Assembly: GCA_964418585.1 (NCBI GenBank)
Contig: CAYQMG010000148.1
Location: 11,766-75,765, forward strand
From: JAJRTE01 sp964418585
GTDB taxonomy: Bacteria; Myxococcota_A; UBA796; JAJRTE01
Direction of reading: 5' to 3'
Length of the DNA: 64,000 nt
This document shows, one piece after another, positions 7,567-16,625 of this stretch. The notes under the pieces were generated by a model. That model worked only from the letters and a program-made list of their open reading frames with translations, had not been told where the DNA came from and did not search any database. Every line of letters starts with the position of its first letter. Positions within the stretch are counted from its first letter, which is position 1. The position numbers were made by a program, and so were the translations under genes.

Positions 7567-9321
7567 ATGGGTCTATTTGGCAAGAAAGGCGGGGTGCTGC
7601 AAGCGCGCCATGCCGAGTGGGTCGGGGAAGCTCGAGGGCTGGTTGCCGAGTTGCGTAAAGCATTCGACTACTTCGGCGACGACATGGACCGCAAGGACGC
7701 CAAGGAGTTGCTGGATGCGTCGACTCAGTTGGGCGACCTGTTCCTTGTGGTCGTGGCCGGGGAGTTCAACTCGGGCAAGTCGGCGCTTGTCAACGCGCTG
7801 CTCGGGGAGCGCGTGCTCACCGAGGGGGTAACACCCACGACCGACCGGATTCACGTGCTCCGACACGGGGAGCGCCCGGAGGAGCGGGAGATTGAGGCGT
7901 TCGTGCTGGAGAAGCGGCATCCTTCGCCCCTGCTCGAGGAATTGAGCTTTGTGGATACCCCGGGAACCAACGCGATCATGCGGCAACACGAGGCGTTGAC
8001 GGCGCGTTTCGTACCGCGATCGGACCTGGTCCTGTTCGTGACCTCGGCGGACCGGCCGTTTACAGAGAGTGAGCGGAGTTTTCTCGAGGAGATTCGGGCG
8101 TGGGGCAAGAAGATCATCTTCATCGTCAACAAGGTCGACATACTGGCGCCCGGGGAAGTCGACGAAGTGGTCGCGTTCGTGCGGACTCATGGCAAGGAGT
8201 TGATCGGGTCTGAGCCACCCATCTATCCGGTGTCGGCCCGTCTGGGGTTGGAGGCCCGGGAACGCGGGAGTGCGTCCGACTGGGCGCAGAGCGGGATGGA
8301 GGCGGTGGTCTCTTTTCTCACGGAAACGCTGGACGAGAATGAGCGGGTTCGTCTGAAGTTGCTGAATCCGATCGGGGTGGCCTTGCGGCTTTTGCAACGG
8401 TACCTCGAGGTGGTGAAGCACCGGTTCGATGTGCTCGATTCGGACATGGAGACCTTGCGGGTGGTGGATCAGCAGCTTTCGGGACAACGGATTCGACTCC
8501 GGGAGCGTTTCGAGGAGAAGGTGAAGCCTGTCTGTGCGCTGGTCGACGACCTGGAAGTCCGCGGGGTGGCGTTTTTCGAGCGCGAGATCCGTCTGAGCAA
8601 TGTGCTCAACCTGGTGGATTCGAAGTTTCTGGGGGAACGGTTCAAGACGGAAGTGGTGGGCGACCTGGACCAGGCGCTGGAGTCGGAGGTGCAGCGTATC
8701 GTCGACTGGTTGGTGGAGCAGCAACTCAGCCTGTGGCAGGACGTGGACGCCTACCTGAACGAGCGGAAACTGGATCGGTACCAGGACCGAATGGCGGGTT
8801 CGGTGGGGCGGCATTTCGAGTACAATCGCCGCGCGGTCGCCGACTCGGTGTTGCGGGCGGTAAACCGGGCTGCCGGGGCGTACAATCGGGATGTGGAGGC
8901 GGCGCAACTGTCTGAAGATATTCGAGATTCGCTGACCACCACGGCCCTGGTCGAAGCGGGCGCGGTCGGGTTGGGCGCTATCTTGGTGGCCGTTCTGGCC
9001 ACTGCAGCCGCCGATGTCACCGGGATATTCCTGGCCACAGCCGTGGCGGCCGGGGGATTCTACATTCTCCCTTCCAGGAGGCGGAAAGTGATCCGCGCAT
9101 TTCGGGAAAAGGTTGGAGCCCTTCGCGAAAATCTGGTCCAGAAGTTGGGCGAGCAGGTTGAGACCGAGGTCGCGTCCATGGTCGACCAGGTCAATTCGCG
9201 GATCGCGCCCTACGAACGGTTTATCCGGCACGAATTCGAGAAACTGAACAAAACCCGGAGCGTATTGCAGCGCATCGAGGAGGGGTTGGTGCGTCTGAAG
9301 CGCACGGTGGAAAAGGCGTAG
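7567..9321 (+). CDS. Bacterial dynamin-like GTPase
   Basis: About 584 residues. The GTPase domain shows G1 GEFNSGKS, G2 Thr in GVTPTTD, G3 DTPG and G4 NKVD, the dynamin-superfamily arrangement. Long helical stretches with coiled-coil character follow. Near residues 470-505 a hairpin of two hydrophobic segments (GAVGLGAILVAVLATAAADV and IFLATAVAAGGFYIL) looks like the membrane paddle of BDLP-type proteins. Such proteins remodel or protect membranes. ATG 7567 is chosen (AGGA four bases upstream); GTG 7552 with AGGG upstream is equally possible. It is a single gene, whereas many bacterial dynamins come in pairs. Confidence 0.85.
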   Translation: MGLFGKKGGVLQARHAEWVGEARGLVAELRKAFDYFGDDMDRKDAKELLDASTQLGDLFLVVVAGEFNSGKSALVNALLGERVLTEGVTPTTDRIHVLRHGERPEEREIEAFVLEKRHPSPLLEELSFVDTPGTNAIMRQHEALTARFVPRSDLVLFVTSADRPFTESERSFLEEIRAWGKKIIFIVNKVDILAPGEVDEVVAFVRTHGKELIGSEPPIYPVSARLGLEARERGSASDWAQSGMEAVVSFLTETLDENERVRLKLLNPIGVALRLLQRYLEVVKHRFDVLDSDMETLRVVDQQLSGQRIRLRERFEEKVKPVCALVDDLEVRGVAFFEREIRLSNVLNLVDSKFLGERFKTEVVGDLDQALESEVQRIVDWLVEQQLSLWQDVDAYLNERKLDRYQDRMAGSVGRHFEYNRRAVADSVLRAVNRAAGAYNRDVEAAQLSEDIRDSLTTTALVEAGAVGLGAILVAVLATAAADVTGIFLATAVAAGGFYILPSRRRKVIRAFREKVGALRENLVQKLGEQVETEVASMVDQVNSRIAPYERFIRHEFEKLNKTRSVLQRIEEGLVRLKRTVEKA

Positions 9322-9345
9322 GCGTTGCTGGGTGGAAGGCGCGGG

Positions 9346-11118
9346 TCAGGGCGTGGGTTCGTCCTGGTCCGTGCCGTGCGGGATGAGGGGACGTCCGGTC
9401 CGAAGCGCCATGGCCACACGATGTTCCGCGCGAGCCGTCTCGGGTTCCCCGGCCGCCTGGTAGAGGACAGCCAGCAGTTCGTGGATCGACGGGTCGAACG
9501 GGTTGATCGCGTTTGCGTTTTCCAGCGCTTCCACCGCTCCGTCCGCGTCCTCGAGTCGGATCAGCGCCCGTGCGAGGGTGGTGTAGGCCGGTGCGAACGA
9601 GGGATACATGTCGATGGCCTCCTCGAGCACGGCCACGGCCTCCTCCGGTTGGTCGCCGAGCAGGTGGGTGAGGGCGATCTTGACCGAGAGCGCAGGGGAC
9701 TCCACTTCCACGCTGTCCCGGGCTTTGCCGTACTCGATGAGTGCCGCTTTGAATCGTCCCCGTTCCCGCAGCAGGTCGCCCAGACGTGCGTATTCGCGCA
9801 GGGCACGGTTCTCGGCCATGAACGGGTCGGCCACCTTGTCTTGCTTCTGCTCCTCGTCCGTGCCCACCTCCTGCGCCTCCAGGATGGTGGGAAGTACGGC
9901 GAGCCTGGGGATGAATCGAAGCTGCTTCCGGGCCATGAACGCCTTCCAGTCCACCTCGAATTGCGGGAACGGCACCCCCATGATCTCCTCAATCACCCTC
10001 CGGTCCGACTTGCCCGCGGCCATCTCGTCCATGAGACGGCCCAGGGCTTCCAGGCCACGTTCCTGGACCAGGTATTCGATCACGGTTTGCACTTCGGCGA
10101 AGGCGAGCTGGGCTTCCTCCGCACTCGGTAGCTTGGCCAGGGACGGACTCATCCGATCGAACGGCACCAGTCGATCCGCCCGGATCGCCTCGGCCAGGAG
10201 GCTTTCCGACGTGCGCGTCATGTCCGCACCACGTCCACCCCGCCACCGAACCTCGAAAAACTTGGCCAACCCTTCCTGAAGCCAGACCGGCACCGTGTTC
10301 CGGCTCCGTTGCGCCACCACCAGGTGGACATACTCGTGACTCAGCGTATCGAGCCATCGGTAGCCGAGCGCAAGGGCTCGAGGCGACGTGATCATGATCT
10401 TGTTGTAGATACAGAGCGCCACGGTGCCGGTGGTCTCGATTTCCTCCGCGGTCAGGCCGCTGGCCTGGATGAATCGGGCCGAAGTGGGGAAAATCTCGAC
10501 TCGGACTTGCTCCGGAGGGTAGTGCCCAAGTTCGGATCCCACCGCCAGGTAAGCCTTTTCCAGGGTGTCGAGTGCGTACCGGACCAGTATGCCGTCGAGG
10601 GAGGCCGGGTCGAAGAAGATCTTGAAGTGCTCGCTTTCCGACCACACCATGCCTCGAGTGGCTTCGGCGACCCGGCGCACGTACTCGGGGAAAGTGTCCC
10701 GGTTGCCCGCTTCATCCACGAAGGTGAGGCCGGAAAAATAATGGAGAGCCTGATCGTAGGCGCCCTCGTAAAACTTGAGGCGTCCGAGGAAATAGCGGAC
10801 CTCCGGGCTCTTTTTCTCGCGTTCGGAAAAGGACGCGGCTAGGGCGCGGGCCCGGGCCATGTCGAGGGCCTGAAGCGCCAGGTGGGCGTCCATCAGCCGG
10901 TTGCTGCCCGACCGGTCCAGGTCTGGTGTGGCGGCGGATACCCGGCCGGGTGCCACCAGCAGGATCTCGAGCAGGGCGAGCAAGGGCGCCAGGTGCTTCC
11001 ACCGGATGGGGCACAGGCCTCGGGGCCGGTATTCAGACGTGGCCGCCCCGGCGCCGCGGGCAGACCTCGAGAATCGGCGCACAGACCATGCGCATGAGTC
11101 AGTGTACGAGCTTTTCAT
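9346..11118 (-). CDS. Peptidase-MA-like metalloprotease domain with TPR repeats
   Basis: About 590 residues. A hydrophobic segment near residues 42-60 may be a signal or anchor. HEYVH at residues 261-265 is a zinc HExxH site, followed by LQEGLAKFFE as a candidate third ligand; together they resemble the peptidase MA-like family. The C-terminal 170 residues hold tetratricopeptide repeats (LREYARLGDLLRERGRFKAAL, ALSVKIALTHLLGDQPEEAV, IHELLAVLYQAAGEPETA). ATG 11118 overlaps the end of the DUF4175 gene by 20 bases, indicating coupled translation. It is probably an envelope-side protease or scaffold; substrate unknown. Confidence 0.75.
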   Translation of the reverse strand: MKSSYTDSCAWSVRRFSRSARGAGAATSEYRPRGLCPIRWKHLAPLLALLEILLVAPGRVSAATPDLDRSGSNRLMDAHLALQALDMARARALAASFSEREKKSPEVRYFLGRLKFYEGAYDQALHYFSGLTFVDEAGNRDTFPEYVRRVAEATRGMVWSESEHFKIFFDPASLDGILVRYALDTLEKAYLAVGSELGHYPPEQVRVEIFPTSARFIQASGLTAEEIETTGTVALCIYNKIMITSPRALALGYRWLDTLSHEYVHLVVAQRSRNTVPVWLQEGLAKFFEVRWRGGRGADMTRTSESLLAEAIRADRLVPFDRMSPSLAKLPSAEEAQLAFAEVQTVIEYLVQERGLEALGRLMDEMAAGKSDRRVIEEIMGVPFPQFEVDWKAFMARKQLRFIPRLAVLPTILEAQEVGTDEEQKQDKVADPFMAENRALREYARLGDLLRERGRFKAALIEYGKARDSVEVESPALSVKIALTHLLGDQPEEAVAVLEEAIDMYPSFAPAYTTLARALIRLEDADGAVEALENANAINPFDPSIHELLAVLYQAAGEPETARAEHRVAMALRTGRPLIPHGTDQDEPTP

Positions 11119-14100
11119 AGTAGTCACGATTGAGTTGCTTGTACCGGGCCGGAGCCTCTCCTTGCATGCCTTCCATGATTTCGCGTCGGTACTCCTCTGG
11201 TGCCTCGAATTCCTTCGAAATGTCCACCCGGCCGACGCGCATTTCCCGCCCTCCCCAAAACTCCCGTTCCCCGGCACGACCCCTCATGTTGGGCATGAAC
11301 CGGAGGGTCTCACGCTTGCCCCCACCACCTCGCATGCGCTGCGCAATGGCTTCCCGTGCCCCTTCCAGTTCTTGCAGCAGGTCGTTGATCTGCTTCAGCG
11401 CCACCTGTTGGTCTCCGGCACCGCCCGCCAGTTCGCCGCTCTCGAGCTTTTCAGTCGCAGCTTCCATGGACCGGGCCGCCTGATTCGCTCGTTGGCCCCA
11501 TCGAGCGGGGATGAGCGGGGAATCCTGGGCATACCCTGCGAGTCGCTCGCCCACCGCCTTGCTCTGCTCATGCAGCGACCGCTGGCGGGCCGCCAGTCCC
11601 TGCGCCTGGGTGGCCCCCAGTTGCTGGAGTCGTTCCATGCGGTCGAGGAGTCCGTCCAGGTCACGTACCAGGGCCTCGCTGGCGTTCACTGCCGCCCGGG
11701 CATGCTCTTTTGGCACGGCCAGGTCGGCCCGGAGCCGCGTCTCCAGGATGTTCAGTCCTGCTTCCATCACCCGGCTTCCCCGCAGGGTTTCCACCGCCTC
11801 CCGGTGGGCCTGAAGCAGGTCTCGCGCTTGCAATGCAGCCTCGAGTGTGCCGAGTTGATCCCGCAGTTCCCGCGTCCGCCGTTCCTGGCTCGAGGTTGCA
11901 GGGACACCGGTTGCCTTGAGCGCGGCCTCGGATCGGTCCACGGCTTTCCGGATTTCCTCCACCCGCCGCAGTGCGCCCTGGACGAGGTCGTCGAGGTACT
12001 CGTCGGTCAGCCCGGCCTGGCGCCGCAGCGCCTCACGTGTGGCCCGGGTGTCGGAAAGGAGGGTCTTCTGGCGTCGTTCGATCTCCCGAAGTCCCTCGAT
12101 CACACCTTCCATGTCCTTGACCACCTCGTCCCGCAAGCCTTCGAACTCCTGGCGTTGCATCTCGTCCAGGGCTGCGAGCACTTTTTCAGTGGTTTCCAGG
12201 TACTTCTCGAGGAGTTCGAGGGCTTCGTCCATGTTCCCCTGCTGGATCGCCTGCCGGATCTGGTCCATCAGGTCCTGGAGTTCCCGGGTTTCCCCGGTGG
12301 GGTTTTGAAACCATTCTGCACTCGTCCGGTCCAGGCTGGAGAACTTCACTGCAAGTTGCGCCAGTTGCCGCTCCATCTCGTTCACCTTGGCGAGCAGCGT
12401 CTCCACGTCGGGGCGATCGCCGGAGCGCTTGAGCGCCTCGAGCATGTCCCGCAAGGAATCGCCGGTTTTGCGCAGGGATTGGCCCTGGGCCCGAACCGAT
12501 TCCATGCGCTGGAGGTTGGCAAAGGACTCCATGCTCAGGACCGCCCGTTCGACCGTCTCGATGTATTGCGCCCGCGTCTGGCGGATTTTGCGTTTGCCAG
12601 GTCCGGTGTACGACTCGGGGTCGCCGGCGGCCCGTTTTTTGAGCAGCGGCGCAAGGGATTCCCAGCCGTCCTGGAGGTCCTCGAGCAAGGCTTCGGTGGC
12701 CCGCATGACAGTGACCTCCTCCAGCGGGTCGGCGTCCATCAGGGTCAAGACCTCGTCGAAGGCGGTGAGTACCCGCCTCGTGTCCTCGGAAAGCTGCTCC
12801 AGTTCCGCCTCGTAAGCTCGAGGCGACCTGGTCTCGGTGTCCTCGTGGTGCTGCAACAACACGTCCCCGAGCAAGGTGATGAGCGCTTCCTTGAGGGCGT
12901 CCTTGGCCTCGAGCACCCGTGCATGTTGGCGGTCCGGGGTGGCGAGCACCATCTCGTACCGGGCCGATGTTCCCACCTTGGGGCCGGACACGGTGTCGTT
13001 GTCCCAGACTTCCAGCCACAGGGTGACGCTTCCCTCGGCGCCCAGATCCCACTCGGCCGGATACCAGGTGACTCGAGCCTCGTCCCAGTCCTTGCCCGGC
13101 GCCACTTTTCGCAGCGTTTTGCGTGCCGTGCCGCTCGGGCCGCTCACCACGAGGTCGATACGGGTCAAGCCGTGGTCGTCCTCGGCACGATAGGAAAAGG
13201 GCACCGCATCGTTCGGTGTGATCTCGGTCCGCGATTCCAGCCCGAACAGGTCCACGGTGGGCGCCTCGTCCACCTCCACCCGGATGGGATAGGCCCGGGT
13301 AACCACCGGGGTGTCCCGGCCAGGAGGATAGAGGTGGACACGGTAGCTGCCTTCCTGCTGCACCACGAACGTGGCGGCGATGCGGCCGGCCTCGTCCACG
13401 GTCGCCGAGGCAGGGGGTCCGTCATCCACGATGATCGATGCCCTGTCCGCTTCCACGGCGCACCGCGCGGTAAGCGAGACCTGGGTGCCAAGCGGAGCGA
13501 AGATGTCGCCGTTGACGTTTTCCAGCACCCTGGTCCGGCGCTCGAGGTAGGCGGGGAATTCGAGTACGAGGGTGATGTCCCCCAGTTCGGGCCCCTCCTG
13601 CGTGTGTCGGTCGGCCGGCGGCAACGGCTGGGCGACGACCGGCGGTGTCGGGGGGGAGAAGAACGCCTGAAGGCTCTCCGCGAACCGTTCGGGTGCGATC
13701 CGGGATGTCACAGCCAGGGTGGCTGCGGTGCATGTGAGCGTGATGAGCCACGGCGCCAGGAACCGGGCGGGCATGACGCGACTCGCCGGCAGGAATCGGA
13801 TACGGTCGGCAGCGTCCTCGACCACGGCATTGATGAGTGGCCTGGAGAACTCGGGAGGCACGTGGGGACCGTGCGCCAACTCCACCGCAGAAAGGACCAT
13901 GTCCTCGGTGGCGGGGATCGTGCGGTCCAGGTGGCGGGCTGCAGCGCGGGGACCCCGCACCTGGAGGTGCCTGGGCAACGTCACCCGGACCCACCAGCCT
14001 GCGGGCACGGCGAACAGGAGCAGCCAGAACAGGGCCACGAGCGCGGGGTGGGACACGTGCAGGGCACCCAATCCCGCAGCGACCAGCACAAGCGCAAAGA

Positions 14101-14203
14101 AAAGACTGGCCCACAGCGAGCCCAGCTCGAGGATGCCCAGGAGGGCCGAGCGGCGCTGCAGGGTGCGCAGGAATCGATGAATGGTGGCGATCGCGTCGCG
14201 CAT
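11099..14203 (-). CDS. DUF4175 large membrane-anchored coiled-coil protein
   Basis: About 1034 residues. Two membrane helices lie near residues 22-70 and a third near 145-165. A beta-rich region follows (ITLVLEFPAYLERRTRVL, bacterial-Ig-like strands with VSLTARCAVEADRASI). The last 550 residues are almost entirely Glu/Arg/Leu heptads predicted to form long coiled coils (for example MNEMERQLAQLAVKFSSLDR-type segments). This is the layout of DUF4175 proteins, whose function is not established. ATG 14203 has GGAGGA upstream. The overlap with the downstream peptidase-MA gene and shared strand suggest a two-gene envelope operon. Confidence 0.75.
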   Translation of the reverse strand: MRDAIATIHRFLRTLQRRSALLGILELGSLWASLFFALVLVAAGLGALHVSHPALVALFWLLLFAVPAGWWVRVTLPRHLQVRGPRAAARHLDRTIPATEDMVLSAVELAHGPHVPPEFSRPLINAVVEDAADRIRFLPASRVMPARFLAPWLITLTCTAATLAVTSRIAPERFAESLQAFFSPPTPPVVAQPLPPADRHTQEGPELGDITLVLEFPAYLERRTRVLENVNGDIFAPLGTQVSLTARCAVEADRASIIVDDGPPASATVDEAGRIAATFVVQQEGSYRVHLYPPGRDTPVVTRAYPIRVEVDEAPTVDLFGLESRTEITPNDAVPFSYRAEDDHGLTRIDLVVSGPSGTARKTLRKVAPGKDWDEARVTWYPAEWDLGAEGSVTLWLEVWDNDTVSGPKVGTSARYEMVLATPDRQHARVLEAKDALKEALITLLGDVLLQHHEDTETRSPRAYEAELEQLSEDTRRVLTAFDEVLTLMDADPLEEVTVMRATEALLEDLQDGWESLAPLLKKRAAGDPESYTGPGKRKIRQTRAQYIETVERAVLSMESFANLQRMESVRAQGQSLRKTGDSLRDMLEALKRSGDRPDVETLLAKVNEMERQLAQLAVKFSSLDRTSAEWFQNPTGETRELQDLMDQIRQAIQQGNMDEALELLEKYLETTEKVLAALDEMQRQEFEGLRDEVVKDMEGVIEGLREIERRQKTLLSDTRATREALRRQAGLTDEYLDDLVQGALRRVEEIRKAVDRSEAALKATGVPATSSQERRTRELRDQLGTLEAALQARDLLQAHREAVETLRGSRVMEAGLNILETRLRADLAVPKEHARAAVNASEALVRDLDGLLDRMERLQQLGATQAQGLAARQRSLHEQSKAVGERLAGYAQDSPLIPARWGQRANQAARSMEAATEKLESGELAGGAGDQQVALKQINDLLQELEGAREAIAQRMRGGGGKRETLRFMPNMRGRAGEREFWGGREMRVGRVDISKEFEAPEEYRREIMEGMQGEAPARYKQLNRDYYEKLVH

Positions 14204-14447
14204 GGATGTGGGTTCCTCCGGGTCGCTGGCCCATCCAAGTGTAACATGGCCGCCGGTCATTGTCAGGTGCGCGAGGAGGCACCGTCCTTCCAGACCGTTC
14301 GGCAGGAAACGCGCCCCGGTCGAAATCAGACCCCAAGAAAGGATTTGACGCCCTGCAGGCGCTGAAGTAACTTCGGATAGGACGTGTCGTGGGAAGACCG
14401 TTCCATGGCGATCCGAAGCGACCTCTGTGTTCAGGAGGCCATCCATC

Positions 14448-15683
14448 ATGCCGATTCGAGCCTGGGGACTGTCCGATGTGGGGAAAGTGAGGCAGGTGAA
14501 CGAGGATGCGATCCTGGTCGACCAATCGCTGGGGGCCTACGCCGTGGCCGACGGAATGGGCGGACAGGGCGCGGGAGACCAGGCCAGTCGACTGGCACTG
14601 GAGATCGTCGCCAACCACCTGCGCTCTCACCAGGACATCCTGGAACGGGCCACCCGTGACCGGGAAACTGCGGTGGAAATGCTGCCCACCCTGGTGGAAG
14701 CCGCATTCCAGTCCGCTTCCACGCGCGTGTACAACCAGGCCAGTGCCCGGGCGTTGCCGACCGGGCGGAACATGGCCACCACACTGTCCTTGCTCCTCGT
14801 CGATGGGCCTCGAGGCGTGATCGGGCACGTGGGCGACAGCCGCATCTATCTCCTTCGGGATGGGCAACTCTACCTCATCACCGAAGACCACAACCATCTC
14901 CAACTGCTCATCAAGAACGGCCTCGACCCAAAGAGCGCGTCCGAGGTCCCACACGCCCATGCGCTCACACGCGCCCTGGGCGCTCAGGCCCGGGTCGAGG
15001 TCGACACCCTTTCGTTCGTGCCTCTCCCCGGCGACGTTTTCCTCCTCTGCACCGACGGACTCCACAAGCTGGTGTCTCGCGAGGAAATCGCCACCCTGCT
15101 CGCCGACCCGGACATGGACTCCGTGGCCGCCCGGTTGATCGACCTGGCCCTGGAACGCGGGGGGTCGGACAACGTGAGCGTCGTCGTGGTCCAGGTCGAC
15201 TCGGACGCCGAGCACACGTCCACGGTGCACCGGGACGCGAAGCTCGAGATGGAAGCCCTTGGCAGCCTGGAGCTGTTCGGGAATCTCGACTACCTGGAGA
15301 TCCTCGAACTCATGGAGCACTTCGAGGAGCGCCACGCGGCAGGAGGAGAGGTCATCTTCCAGGAGGGGAGCATCGGGTCGGAACTCTACGTGATCGTGGA
15401 TGGCAGCGTGGAGATCCGGGTCAAGGGCCGCCTCCTGCGGATTCTCGAAAAAGGTTCCCACTTCGGAGAGTTCGCCTTGATCGACCAACAACCGCGATCC
15501 GCCACCATCCGCACCCGCGAGCCCACCCACTTGCTGGTGCTCACCCAGGAGCAGTTCGAACGGCTCAAGAAAGAAAACCCATCCAAGGCGCTCGCCTTCT
15601 ACGAGGTCATTGCCAAACGCCTCTCTCTCAACTTGCGTGAGGCCGACTTCCTCCTCCTCCAGCGCCACGGCCCAAGGAAGTAG
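14448..15683 (+). CDS. PP2C-type Ser/Thr phosphatase fused to a cyclic-nucleotide-binding domain
   Basis: 411 residues. Residues 1-245 are a PPM/PP2C phosphatase with the metal-binding motifs VNEDAILV, VADGMGGQGAGD, GHVGDSRIYLL, CTDGLHKLV and GGSDNVSVVVVQ. Residues 270-400 form a cNMP-binding domain with GSELYVIVDGSVEI and the phosphate-binding cassette FGEFALIDQQPRSATI, which keeps the Glu and Arg that contact cAMP or cGMP. A cyclic-nucleotide-gated protein phosphatase is inferred. The Ser/Thr kinase at 19523 is a possible counter-enzyme. AGGAGG lies nine bases before the ATG. Both domains look intact. Confidence 0.9.
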   Translation: MPIRAWGLSDVGKVRQVNEDAILVDQSLGAYAVADGMGGQGAGDQASRLALEIVANHLRSHQDILERATRDRETAVEMLPTLVEAAFQSASTRVYNQASARALPTGRNMATTLSLLLVDGPRGVIGHVGDSRIYLLRDGQLYLITEDHNHLQLLIKNGLDPKSASEVPHAHALTRALGAQARVEVDTLSFVPLPGDVFLLCTDGLHKLVSREEIATLLADPDMDSVAARLIDLALERGGSDNVSVVVVQVDSDAEHTSTVHRDAKLEMEALGSLELFGNLDYLEILELMEHFEERHAAGGEVIFQEGSIGSELYVIVDGSVEIRVKGRLLRILEKGSHFGEFALIDQQPRSATIRTREPTHLLVLTQEQFERLKKENPSKALAFYEVIAKRLSLNLREADFLLLQRHGPRK

Positions 15684-15762
15684 TTCCCTCGTCACCCTCG
15701 CCCGTGCTCGGAACGGTCGCGCCTGTACCACACGCACCAGCCGGGCGGGAGCAACGCCGGAG

Positions 15763-16398
15763 TCAGCCCTGCTCGGGCACGGTCCAGCTCACAGTGTACA
15801 CCTTGTCCCCGTCCGGGTGCAGCGCCACGAGGCGTGCAGTGCAGCGCTGCGTCCCACCGGTCATGGGGCTGTCGATGACGCGCAGAGGCGACAGCCGGTA
15901 GCCCCGGCTCGGGCCCACGTGGACCACGTTGTATTCCTTGGTGGAACTGGTTCGCGTCGTGTGCACCTTGTCTCCCTGGGTCGACGTGGTTTCACACTCT
16001 GTTTCAAATCGGACCTTCCAGGTACCTCGAGGCCCGATGTTGGGGACCTTCAGTTCGGCACGTACCATGTACTTGCCAGGGGGCAACTCCCCGACATCGG
16101 TGCCGAGGTACTGCTCGCAGCGCTTGCCCACGCCCTGGCAAATACCGAATCCATGCTCGTCGAACGGCCGGACGCCCTGTCGGATTTCGTCGAGGAGCGG
16201 GGCGATGAGGGTGCGTTCGAAATCGGTGAGGCGCTCCGGGTGTGTTGCGGGCGCGTCCTCTGTCCGTGCCGGAGCCGGTGCCCCGGGTCCGGCGGCCGGC
16301 GCTGGTGGGTGCGACTGGACCGGGGGCGGGGGTTGGTCTTTCGAGCAGGCCGACGCGGCCACGACTACGAGGAGGGGGAGGACGAATCCGAAGCGCAT
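15763..16398 (-). CDS. Hypothetical lipoprotein
   Basis: 211 residues from an ATG with GGAGG upstream. MRFGFVLPLLVVVAASAC is a clear lipoprotein signal with an ASAC lipobox, followed by a Pro/Ala-rich linker of about 40 residues and then a globular beta-rich domain with several Cys (GICQGVGKRCEQYLG, TECETTSTQ, TQRCTARLV). No family was recognised. It sits alone between the convergent PP2C gene and the divergent feoB. Predicted to be anchored in the outer or inner membrane facing the periplasm. Confidence 0.7.
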   Translation of the reverse strand: MRFGFVLPLLVVVAASACSKDQPPPPVQSHPPAPAAGPGAPAPARTEDAPATHPERLTDFERTLIAPLLDEIRQGVRPFDEHGFGICQGVGKRCEQYLGTDVGELPPGKYMVRAELKVPNIGPRGTWKVRFETECETTSTQGDKVHTTRTSSTKEYNVVHVGPSRGYRLSPLRVIDSPMTGGTQRCTARLVALHPDGDKVYTVSWTVPEQG

Positions 16399-16625
16399 GA
16401 TACCTCCAGTTGTTCGGGTGGAAGGCTCCGGGAGTGTCGGTCCGAAGCCGGCTCGAGGATACGGGAGGTGGTCCGGTTCTGTCAACGGTGGGGCGGGGGA
16501 AGCGGTGTGGCGGTCTGTGGGAAGGTGGAAGATCTGGACGAAGATCTGGACGGGGGAGGAGAAAGCGGCTAGAACTGAACCGCATCCGTGGCGTGTCGCT
16601 GGCGTGTGATCGAGGTCGAGGAGGT

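Noticed and set aside
10901..14365. A 1154-residue plus-strand open frame opposite the DUF4175 and peptidase-MA genes
   Set aside because: It is antisense to a gene with membrane helices, coiled coils and a ribosome site. Its own product is Gln/His/Leu-rich with no family or start signal. Long antisense frames are expected at this G+C content.
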